Shown here piece after piece: positions 1 through 12,100 of a DNA stretch of 64,000 bases (its first letter is position 1; each line of letters starts with the position of its first letter). Below the pieces are notes generated by a model. The model made no database searches. It had not been told where the DNA came from and saw nothing but the letters and a program-made list of their open reading frames with translations. The stretch lies in NCBI RefSeq assembly GCF_052324685.1, contig NC_135226.1:19110973-19174972 (forward strand). The letters are read 5' to 3'. The position numbers and the translations under genes were made by a program. Source of the DNA: Brachyhypopomus gauderio (lineage: Eukaryota > Chordata > Actinopteri > Gymnotiformes > Hypopomidae).

Positions 1-29
1 ATTTAATTTGAATTCTTAATTGGGGTTGT

Positions 30-136
30 TATATATTGATATTAAGCACCATAACTATGGCGTGTATTCTGTAAAGCACTTTGAGTTGCATGTATGTATA
101 AAAGGTGCTATACAAATAAAGATTATTATTATAGAT
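30..136 (+). mobile_element. Truncated LINE/SINE 3' tail
   Basis: tgtaaagcactttgag ... gctatacaaataaag followed by att repeats is the 3' end shared by many teleost L2-type LINEs and their SINE partners. The 5' part is missing. Confidence 0.55.
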
Positions 137-622
137 TCATACGTTTACATGAGTGCCTTCCACGTTTAGTTTTGTTCTCAACTCCATAACTGTGACTTTA
201 AGGAGGCGTCATATATATAGATAAACGTCAGTAAGGCGAGTGTGATAAACACATTAAAACGTGCTCAGGTTACTTTTCCAAAACATCTCCACTAAACTTA
301 CCACCTTGTGTCGGGACGCTGCATCTCTATCAAGATCGTAACTTTCAGAGTTGAGTGCCGCACACTGACACCTGAACACTTTGGAGATTTCAGCGTGGGC
401 TGTTTCAGTTAACAATGTCATTATCGACGTTGTTTGACTCTGAAATAATTCATAAGACATCGTACTTTAATAAAAGCTGCATTGATGAAACGAAATTTCT
501 AATACAGTGGCATCATGGCGTCGCGCTCGCGAGTTATACATCTAGGAAGGCCAAAGAAATTCAAAGGCTGTTACAATGACGTCATATTACCAGCAGGCTA
601 CATGTATTTCAAAATAAGAGTT

Positions 623-623
<1 letters not shown>

Positions 624-676
<53 letters not shown>
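624..676. repeat. (CT)n microsatellite
   Basis: Pure CT repeat of about 53 bp. Confidence 0.97.
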
Positions 677-679
<3 letters not shown>

Positions 680-2330
680 ATTTTGTCTGTCATTATGAAG
701 ACACTATGCAAATATCGTCACTCTAGGTTTAAATGATATCTAATACTAATCTAACACTCTGAAAGAAAATAAATGAAGCAATAAATGCTTGGTGTAAACT
801 ATAGGAATTTATATGAGCCACAAAATATATGCTGTTTGATTTTCTGTCAATAGATCTGTAAAACATTCTATTGTATTTAAAAAATATACTGTGTTAAGTT
901 CCTCTAAAAGACATTACTAAAACCAAGGAAATCCTATTTTTCAAATATCAGGTCTGTTTTGGTCATTTTTGTCAAACCATGCCTTCTCTTCACATAATGA
1001 CCTTGTTTTATATATTGTTTCTGTGTCAAACTGAGTGCTCATTTAATTTTAAAATTATCAAGTCCAAATGTAACAAAATGTAACCAAAACAACAGCAAAT
1101 TATAATTTCAATATCTTTATCATTTATTTTTATATGACTTAACTAATCTACATGGGTTTTATGTCCAAAAGCACAGTTCATGTCAATTCTGAAGAAAAGG
1201 CTTCTTTTTTTTTTAAATACACAGAGTACCCTAAAGCACATTGAAAAGATGTATCTTTGTTGCCTTTTATATATCATCCTCACATCACATATACAGACCA
1301 GGAAGAAGCTACACATGTAAGCTGTTTATGTACAAGACTATTAATGACTGTATCATGCTCAGCTTCCGTAGCTATGGTGGAATGAAGATTCTGAAAACAA
1401 GACAGAAAATGTGCTATTTGAACGCTCTATTAGGCTACTTAAATTTTGGTTTGTTAGCTTGAGAAATAAAAGGCATTAAATGCATGTTTTATATTGACAG
1501 ACATGTAAAATAACGTATGTGGATATGTGCTGTTTCTGTGGATATGTTTTTTGGTGCAATAAATAAAGTCTATTTGGTTCCTAGAACATAAATAGTCTCC
1601 CTTGATTTCCACAGGCAGGTATGAATAATATCAATACTAAATAAAAATCTCCTTTTATGATAATACGAGATGACTGCAGCATGAAATAATTTTTAAATAT
1701 ATGAAAAATAACATAAATCATTGCACAGTACCTTAAATCAAGTGTTAAATCATCATGTACAATCAAAAACACATAAATTCCAAAACACTGTATAATGTCC
1801 AAGCAGTACGAGTATGGGTGCAAGAATCAGAGATGGTCTCACTCATTTCCCAAAATATGAGAGGGTCTCACTCATTCCCAAAATAAGAGATGGTTGCAAT
1901 AACTGTTCCCATAATTCAGTTTATCTGAACTGAGCGATATTTGATATCAGTAGTTCTGATTTTTATATTGGGCCTGAGTACTTTTGCGATCCTAGTAATA
2001 ATATATGCCAAAGTAATAGTATGTGCCAATATAATGTAATATTTCAGAGGCGTTTTTGTTTTCAACTTGGAATTAATGTAAGGTGATGCCATTTTCTCAG
2101 CACAGTCATCCATTTCAGCACAGAGTTCAGCACAGATTTCAGCACACCAGAAAGAAGTCTCATCTTGTGGCTCCGTCTGTGTAGCAACATCAGAGGCCGT
2201 GCTTTTCTTAAAGTCTTCGCACTAACCACTGTCCGCACTCATATGCAGCCTATCGTAGACAGAACGGTACGGCAGGAAGCACATTCTTTTCAGTCCATTT
2301 CCTGTGATGCATGAAATCCCTTCAGGTGGG

Positions 2331-2610
2331 CTACAGCACATCGTCCTGGGTCTCACGGGGCGGGGTTCTGCTGCGGCGGCCGCGCAGGACGGAGAACCAG
2401 GACGAGACGGCGAGGGCCACCCGGCTCAGGCCCACGTTCAGGCAGTGCACCTCGGACGTGACGGGCACCTCGGCAAACAGCGCCCGGTCTCGAGACAGGC
2501 GTCCCAGGCTGTCGCAGTTCTCGATGTCCTTCACGATGTTCAGGATCTCCTGACGCTCCATCTGCCGAGTCATTCCTCGGATGTTGAGGATAGCAGATAC
2601 GTGCTTCTTC
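2331..2610 (-). CDS. exoc3l2: exoc3l2-like terminal coding exon 12
   Basis: Acceptor gctgaaag|G. It encodes [18 protein letters not shown] and continues to TAG at 2333-2331. The C-terminus is GC-rich, with a hydrophobic [12 protein letters not shown] stretch followed by RGRRSR and a terminal DDVL. The hydrophobic/basic end could contact membrane (inference). Confidence 0.8.
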
Positions 2611-5600
2611 CTTTCAGCGGAAAAGACGAATTGTCGTTAGTGTTAGTCCCTTAAGGTTAGTCCCATTAGTGTTAGTCCCTTTAGGGTTAGTGCCTTTAGG
2701 TTTAGTCCCTTTAAGTTTAGTGCCTTTAGATCAAGTGTCTTTAGATTCAGTCCATTTAGGTTTAGAGTCTTTAGATTTAGTGCCTTTAGGTTTTAGTGTC
2801 TTTAGGTTTGCTGAAAACTGTTCAAACGGTTCAAAACCCTGTTTGAGTGTGGAACTTCTATTGAAACATGCTAAGCTATGAAGCTAATCTGATGAGCTGT
2901 AAACACTCCACCATTGCATGGGTCTATCTTCCATTTACAATCTTTCATTACAATCAGAGGTGTCAATTCCAGGTTCAGAAAGTAAAAGTCCTCATCAGGA
3001 TTTTGCTCAAGCTTGCTAAATTTTCTAATTAGTGCAATCCAGGTAAAATTAGTGGAATCAACACAATCCAGGAAGCCTGAGCAAAATCCTCGTGAGGACT
3101 TTTACTTTCTGAACCTGGAATTGACACCTCTGATTACAATACAATTTATCTTTCATTATGGGCTTTTTTACGCCAGTGCTTCTGCTTCTGAATGTGCATC
3201 ACTTTCTAAGCTTAATTATTATTGATAAACCAGCTAATTGTGCTATATAAGAGTTAAACCTGACATCAGGACAAACAATCATTTGTAGTGGCCTTTGCAG
3301 ACACTGTAAATGGAATAAAATGGAAGGTACTTTCTGCAGTGTCCCATCAGATGAATGAATGATGGTATTTCCGGATCAAGACCAGATACACGTACATACA
3401 GGTAATGCATTTGAAGCATTAGCCTTATTTAACCTGCAGAGGGCTGTTTCCTTTGCTTTCTGCAGACCCGTGAGACTCTTAAGAAAGCAACTGTCCTCTC
3501 TAGGTGAAGACATGCGGTGTCAGGTCCGGCCAGGATGCCTGCATTGCTTTGTCTTTGTCACAGCTCAGAGATGGACAACTCCGTCTTTCATGTGAATTTA
3601 GGACAGCCAAACAGACCCCCATAAAAACCAGGAAGCCGCTGAGCCCTTGTTTGCTTTCACAAGCTGCTCTTTCGTCGTCAGGCTGAATGGAAGGCAGTAG
3701 CTATGTTTTGCCAAATGACCTGAGGTCCCTGTTTACTGACCCCCCCATCACATTGGGAGGGTGTGGAGGTGGAGAGGTGGAGAGGTGTGGAGGTGCTGGC
3801 TGGTGCAAGATGACACATCAGCTCTCTTGGACACTCACCGTACGTCAGGGAATTCCCGAACTAGGACACCAACCTCTATCTGAATAGAGGGTGTATCCTC
3901 CAGTAGAATGATTTCCGATATGTGGGGAATGGCGCTGTCCAACCATGAGGCAGAAGACTCCTGAGGTCCAAAAGAAGGAGGACAATATAAAAAAAAAACT
4001 CATTATGTTTTCATTCACAAAATATGAAATCCGCTGCACGTGAATTCCACAAGCTCTAAACTCTTTGATTATGAAGGTAAAGTCGTCCTCAAGGATGCAA
4101 ACATGAGCCTTGTCAGAGCCTTGTCAGATAAATTACTCTGGATTTTCTGCAGTGCTCTGTCTGCCAGAGGCTCACACGATAACGAGACATGAATTATGAG
4201 GGCAGATCACACACAGTACGAGAACAATCAGTTGTTTCTCCCTAGTCTGGAAAAACAAGTTACCCAGAGGAGTCAGCACTGAAGTGTGTTCTATTGTAAC
4301 TGAGGTTAAATATCTGTGTCCACTATATGAAGAGTGCCCTTCCTGACTTTAGAGGTCGCTCATGGCTTCAAAATCCCAGGGCAGGACACTCCTCCACAAA
4401 CAAAGTCATCCTGTTGTCTACGGAGGTGACAAACGGATGTTTTAACTGGTCCAAGGAGTGGGAGCCACACAGGAGAAGTGGGGTGAGCGAGGGCACTGGG
4501 GAGGAGCTTTCCTCTTTGCTCCGCCCTGTCCTTATAGCTCCGCCCTTTACTTATGGCCCCACCCCATTACTCATAGCTTGTCTTTGCTCGCATCCTCTCT
4601 ACGGCGTGGCAGTCATGCCATGATGGCGGTGGGTGTGTCACGAATGATCAGCGACACGAACTATGCTGTTACAGTAAGCACTGTTTTCCCGGAAATGTCT
4701 GTTGATGTTTTATTGCATTGTGGGAACGGTCATATTTTCCTTCGGACAAATAAAAGAAGACATGGCGTGCAACTCACCAAGCCTTTGAAGAGTGTTTTAA
4801 GATGGTTGCCCTCCTCACGGAGGCGACCCGCCATCCTCTTCCTCATTTTAAGCGATGTACAGATGATTCTGCCCCTCATAATAGCACGAACATACTCAGT
4901 CATCACCCGCCGATGGACCTCTCCCACCAGGACCTGAACGGTGCCCGTCAAAGCAAACATAGAGCAAAGCAGGACCTTAAGCAACTGATCAACTCATTTA
5001 ACCGACATGCATAATCAAAAAGTGCCAAGAGTCAAATGGATTTGCAGGTTAAGATATATCGTAACACTTGAGAAAGTGACACTATGTCGGTAGTGCTTGT
5101 GGACCTGGTAGGGTGAGCTGTCCAACCTCCGGAACCTCTTGAAGTGCTCCCTGATGTGGGCCACGATCTGCTCGAAGGCCTCGGTGCTGCTCAGCCACTT
5201 TCTCTTCACCAGCTTATCAAAGTAGGGCTAGACGAGTGGAGAGAAGAAAAGTGCGAATCGGGCGGTGACAAAGTGACCACGAACCGAACCTTCCTGCTCG
5301 CGATCGGGACGGGTGTGTTTTCATATCTAGAATTCCAGGGACTGGAATGGACTTCCTGCTAAAAAAACAACCCCTAGAATGGTCCATTCTTAGGCAAAGA
5401 GGATGCAAGATTAGAGTTAGGAGCCCTGTGGCCTCGCAGTGCCCAGCTGAACTGTGGGTACTAAGCATTCCATTTGGCGCTTGGCCAAAAACATCTTGTT
5501 CGGGCCGTGTTTGTCACAATAAGCTATTTTTATATTTCATCCCTGGCCTGTATGTGAGCCAACAACCCTGAGAACAAGCCACAGAGGAAACACTGATAAG

Positions 5601-5923
5601 ATATTCTTTATATTCTTCGACAGACACCCATGACCATTGGGGTACATGACGTGAATGTGTTTGTATGTACATCTGTGTTTTAAAGTAGGAGCAAAAATAT
5701 ACATTCAGAACACTTCCTTCAAATCCAAAAAAGTCCACCAATTTGTTTAAAAACACTTCATCATTTTGTATTTATTATTACAATATAAAAAAATAACTAT
5801 ATGGTTGCTGGAAAAAAACTAAGGTATATTAACCAAATACCCTTCAGTAGACAATCAATTTTGTGCAGATGTGTATATCTAAGGAGAACCTGCCTATGTG
5901 AAGTGTGTGTGTGTGTGGGTGGA

Positions 5924-5955
<32 letters not shown>

Positions 5956-6137
5956 TGTGTGGTTGACTTACTCTGATGTGCTCAAACAGTCTGTCACTCA
6001 GTACTCTAACACTCAGGTTTACAATCCTGTCCAGAGAGGTACACGCTCGCCGACTGGAGTCTTCACTGAGAGCAGGATCACACTGTGCACAGCGTGCTAC
6101 AAAGTCCCTGTTCACAACACACACACACACGCGCGTG

Positions 6138-6193
<56 letters not shown>

Positions 6194-9100
6194 CACGTTT
6201 ATATACAAATAAACAGATCTGAACATGAATAAATAATCGGTGAACTTTGCTCTGGAGGTGTTGAGCGTCTGGGATTATACCTGAATGGCGGAGAGCAGTT
6301 GGCCAGTGCGATGGTCTTAGCCACATATCCATCTTCATTTCCCCCAAATTCACTCAGAAACCCTTCATGAAACATTTCCACCTTCCTTTGAAAGCTTTGA
6401 AAGGAAACACGCATGGTAAGGCTTCATAACCTCAAAACTACCACTGCTGCCATTTTAACAGAACGTCTTTGGAGCCACAGTCAACATCCATAGACTGCAA
6501 CGATCTTTATTGCATTGCAGTCATTAGACAGATTGGTATTGTCTTGGTCTGGAACTTTCTCACCAGTAGAGGAAGTCAGCCAGCCCGTTAAGACTGCACT
6601 GAGCCACTCGCAAGCCCAAATTACGATTCACTGCTGTAGATCTGTCCAGATCCTCCTGCAGCCTCTATAATAGAACAGACACAGCAAAAATACTTAATAG
6701 AAAATCCTATTACAGGTTCATCCTGACCAGGGTGACCAGTCCTACTTTATGCAGCTTTAGAATATGATATATAACAGCAATGTTTCAATGGTACATTATC
6801 GATTATGGACATGGCATTGAACGTTATGCCAACTACACAGATTCCAGGCATTGTAAGGATTTCAAAGGTGGCATAAATACTTATCAGGACATTTAGTCAT
6901 GTACCCTATGGCCACTAGAGGCCAGCGAAGAGTCCCCAAGAGTGTGATGTAATGGAAACCGAAGACAATGGGAAGTTTTTATTTATTTTGGCTCCAGCAA
7001 GAAATCTATTCTCTCACTGTGTCACACTGGGAGGTGTGAATGCTGTTTGAAATACCCCTACTACGTCCTCACAATGAACTTAGTGTTTAAAAATACAGAT
7101 ACACTTTAGTGGCAATATAGAAACGTAGTGCGCCAACAACAAACCCATTCAGCCAATTCATGAGCAGAAAAAAAAAACAACAAGAAAAACCCCTGAGAAA
7201 ATATGAAGTGAATGAGCTTAGATGGCATTCAGTACGTGCGTTTAGCATCTCGTGTCTGGACACAGTGCCCTCAGTCAGGGTGGACGAAAAAGAGGAGTTT
7301 AGTCAGTTTCAGAGGCCATGTTGTGTTCGGAGAGGTGAGCACGCCATTTTCTCGCCATGCTAACCTGGATGACTGTGCGTGCCAGAGGGATCTGATACTC
7401 CTCAATGTGCAGGGTCTCCACCCATTTCTTCTCTTCTTCATCCAACACCTGAGACAGCTTGTTGGTCACGTTCCACTGGAGCACAACAGCAAGTCAAATC
7501 GATAAATCAAGCCGATACACTTTAGTACACATTTCAGTTTTTGGTTGTGGAGTTAATCAGAAGGTTTGCCACAACCCATATCCTGCAGAGTCCTCCATAA
7601 AAGAGTTGTAAGATGGTTTCTTGGTAATGTACCTGAGAGTTAACTACCTGAGAGTTGGCTTGCTCATTAGGGATCTGGACCCATACGATTGTAAAGCTGC
7701 TTTGTGACAATATGTATTGTGAAAAGCGCTATATAAATAAATTTGACTTTAACTTTGACTTTAATATATCTCCATTGATTTTACATGCACCATCAAAAGC
7801 AGTGGAACCCTTTAACCTAAAATATTTTGAGCTGTCATTAAGGTATAAAATGACTCTTTTGTCAATTCTCTGTTTTGTGGACACAGGGTCTCATCACTGC
7901 ATGAACTCACGTTCAAGTTGCATCATTAGATAAGGCGGTGTGTGTGGGGGGGGGGGGGGGGGGGGGGGGGTTGCTCGTTGTAAAGCCTGACTCCTATTGT
8001 GTGGCGCTCAATGTGGACAGGAAAACCGTGAGCTGACCCTGAAATGCCGCACTGTAATTGGCCACGCAGGTCACAGCGACCTGTCATGCCTTGGACTGAA
8101 CAGGAAGTGCCGTAGATGCACCCTTTTCCGCCCACTGGGACCAGGAACACGCCACCACGCAGCCTGGGGAGGAGGCGGGAGACGGGCTTGGGGTTTGGGG
8201 CCCTTACCCGCACTGAGTTGAGGCAATCCTGCTGCAGCTTGTCCACTGTCTCCTCAGGCAGCAGTGGGCCAAGCTGAGAGAGGTTGATGGGTGAGGTTAT
8301 GCATACTGTTTCAAGGACATCCCTGAAGCAACAACAGGAAGAGTCACTGCAACAGCGAGACTGGACCTCAGTCATGAGGAAACATTAAAACCTAACGGGA
8401 TAGGCGTGGGAGTGCATCTTATCAACGGACGCTTATCAATAACCATATTTACTAAGATTCCTGCTGCAGGACGGGGCCAGAAAAGTGACAACAAACGACC
8501 CAAGAACTATAACTCAATTACAGTGACAGCCACGCCTAAAAAATATTTAGCATCTACGGAAAGTGGGGGGGAAGTCATTTTTCACCTGTTGTAGATGTTG
8601 TAGAGCCAGTCGAGGAGAGAGTAGATATCGGTAATCTGCAGCTCTCCGTCAGTGATGGCCTGGAGGCGTTGGGTCACGGCCAGGTGATAGCTGTGCACGT
8701 ACACCTGGAAGGCGTTGTACTCCTCGGGGTACATCGACACCACGTTGCGGAGGGCCGCGCCCAGATCCTCCACCATACGGATGCGCAGCTTGTTCAGGTA
8801 TGCGGCCAGCTCGCCCGACTGAACGTCCGTGTGCTGGGGCAGGTTGGCGTCGGCCGCCTCGGCCACCGCCTCCTTCCAGCGCTTCTTCAGCTCCCGAGGC
8901 CTCGGGCCTCCCTGGCCGCCGCCTTCGCTCACGGCCCAGTCCCAGTCGGCTTGCTCCTCCTGCTGCAGCACCAGAACCACGAGGCCCAGGTTGGGCCCGG
9001 CGGTGGGCGAGCGGAGGGACTCCCGCACCACGTCCCATAGCTCCTTCTGCAGGGCCTCGTACAACAGCTCCACGTCCTTGGCTTTGCGCCGGCTGCTGTC

Positions 9101-12100
9101 CTTGCTGCTGGGGCTGGTGAGATCCTCGACGGCAGTGCCCCCTGCTGGTGTGGAGGACGCCTCCTTACACTCCTGCTCCAGCTCCAGGATGTGGGTGTCA
9201 GCCAGGAACAAGTCTCGCTTGGTCACTAACTGCAGGATCTCCAACACTGTGGAGCAATGCAGAGCAAGAAGGAGAAGAGGGGATGAGATGGAGAGACAAG
9301 GAGAGAGAGGGAGAGGAGGAGAGAGAGGAAGAGCATGAAACGCAATGGCAGCGGGCCTGGGATGATCACAGTGCTAACAGCCTAATCCAGAGCTCCAGAG
9401 GTGAAGGAGGACACTAGTGTATGCTCTAGGGTGTATTATTTTCCCTCATTGCTCTGGAAGTAGCTGCCTGGTTCGATCTCATCTCCTATTCACTGCACAG
9501 GTTTTGTTCTTCAGTTCAGTGTGGAGACCGTGAGCGTCTCTGGAGCAACATTGCTTCATCACCCTTTGTTCAGTTCTTAATGCTTCTCTTCAGAGAAGTC
9601 CTCGAGGATCACACGGTGCCGCCAAACAGAAATCATCACTCATTATTTTTACTGAATTACAAATGAAGAACTGCCTTTCCACAAAGGTTTGGGCCTTACG
9701 GGTTCAAATAACTCGCATTATTCACCCACAAAGGCAGACTGCGTGAGATTAGCGTTCGGTTTTCGTGTGACTGCTACAGGCAAGTGCAATTTTATATGAG
9801 AACTGGAATATCATATTTGTTGTTTTAATAGAATACTTAATGGATTAAAAAAAACTTAAAATACTAAAGGACTTTTAAAGATAAAACCACAACAAATTAT
9901 TATGCTTGCTAATATTAAGAAATAATGGTTTTCTGAAAAAAACTTTTTTCATTGCAAGGAAACCTATATAACAATTGATCACAGAATATCTTGCAGGTTT
10001 TAAGCAGAATCTACATGCCATGGCCATGGAGTGATGGTGATCTCATTCGTTTCTATGATCAAATGAGAACATTTTACATTTGAAATAAAATCACAGTGGA
10101 TGTAGACAAATTCCCACTGAGATCAGAGCACACACACCCATAACATCACGCTTGACCCGCTCATTTAGGACCAGTACGTTTTTTCAAACAAGCAACTTGT
10201 TTAGACTGGCGGTGACGGCACCCAAAGGACTCGTCTGTTTGACTGATCTTTATTTGACTTGGTTCAGGGGGAAGACAAGAGCTAACTGAAGCATTCTGTT
10301 TATGCCTGCTTTGGCAAGAAAAGATGTCTCTGCCTGACTTAAACCACATATGTGTCTTGCAGATGGACATTCAGATAAAACAGGAGCACGAGCCATGATT
10401 CTACTGCCTGACTGTCCTTTACTTTAGCTGGTTATGTAATAACTAACTCAACGTACACATACTTGTTCAAGTCATGAACACTCAAACTGGTGACAGAAGT
10501 TGTACTGGCAAAGGAGGTAAAGGTTAGACACATTTTATGTCTCTTTTTTTTCGTTTTTACAAGTTAGATGACTATATACATATACTCACTATGAGAAACT
10601 ATGTCTAAAGTGTATCATATCTCAGAGCCAGGGTCAGAAGCAGCCTTTTAGTTAGAGACTTGTTGAAGTTACACCCTTTCTGGTTGTGAAAGGGTTTGAG
10701 GGAGATGTTCTGAAGATTTCTTATATGGAGCTGGGAATGATCCTGTCTGATGTCTGAGTATAAGTGAGCAGCATAATGCTTCATACAATGTATCAGATTC
10801 CACATACATCCTCTTATGTAAGCCCTTTGTTCAGAAACAACCAGGGCTGTTTGATTACACAGTATTCCCTTACACCCTAGAGAACCTTGAAATTATGTCA
10901 TTCCAACCCTTGTTTCTAGGTCCGCTTCACCGCCCGCTAAGCACGGACGAAGGTGAAAGTCACACAAACGGATTATAAAAGGACGGAGCTACGAGGTAGA
11001 GGAGTGTAAGAAGCCCAGGGTCTGCTGAGCTACACAGCAGTGCACTCATTTCCTGCGAAGACCTCCTCTTTTAGAGGAGAGGATGCCCGGGAGGTCTGCA
11101 GGCGCCCGCCTTATCCGTCCCCGTCCCATTCGAGGAGAGAGCATCCGGCCGTGCCACCCCGCACCACCGCGGCTACGCCTCCGGCCCGCATCTTAACGGC
11201 CCGAGCCGCTTTGCCAACCCATCGGAAAGAGATCTAAATATATAATACAATGCCGACAGGCCAAGCGCTATCACAGAGGAGGAGGAGGAAAAATGAGTGA
11301 GGCTGCCTGTTCTCGTGTCAGAAACTAAGAGGCACTTCCTATGGTAGGGCCATCCGGCTGCAACCCTCCACCCAAGGACAGATCCTCACCGAGGGGGTTG
11401 GGTGGCTGGATGAATGGGCACCACTTTAGACTTTGACTTACTTCTCCCCCTGTCAGCCCGTCAGAGGAGGGAGGTTAGAGTTCTATCAGCACTGGGCAGG
11501 AACCTGTGAACTACACCCTTGAAACCGCACAGAGCCTCAGCCGCCAGATGTTGAAAGTCGTACAGAGTCCACATGGCTTATCCCAGCGTCATTAAAATCG
11601 GACTGGGTGCCAAGAACGGTGGGTTGATGCTGAGTTATATGGAATAGAAGAACACTGGGCCTTTGTTTCCAAAGGCACCTGCCCTCTGAATTGTAAGGCG
11701 CACCTCATTTATGTAAAGATATACCACTCTTCCTTAACTAAAACCACAGTTTTAGTAATAAAGTGACTATATATGCCTCGATAGGGGATTGGGGGTTGTA
11801 GAAAACCTGATTTTTTAGCATTGGGGTTTCAAGGGTGGGGTTCGACAACTCCGTGGTAAAGTAGTGACTAAGCAAGATATCCACTAACGTAGTTCGCGCA
11901 CCTGCATAATCAAAGTCCATTATAGCTGCCATTCTGCTATTATAAAGAGAAGGTTATCCAGAGATCTGGGTAAAAGCTCGAATTTGATCCACCTAGTCTC
12001 TGGCCAAATACACTGGACGTCTCCTCATTTACACCATGTGGCATGAATTATTCTGCTTCACTTTGGATTTCTACGGACCTTCCATTCGATTACCTGACCA

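Larger units (their letters stand above)
1..2330. other. AT-rich flank, probable 3' UTR of the exocyst-like gene
   Basis: No supportable ORF. It holds the LINE tail, the CT repeat and duplicated 'ctcactcatt' phrases near 1837-1880. Minus-strand AATAAA at 1128-1123 is one possible polyadenylation signal for the gene ending at 2331. Confidence 0.4.

Noticed and set aside
8649-9040. Open frames on both strands within the large exocyst-like exon (up to 169 codons on plus)
   Set aside because: They are shadows of the GC-rich exon 3; the minus frame with Sec6-like residues and matching splice phases is the real one.
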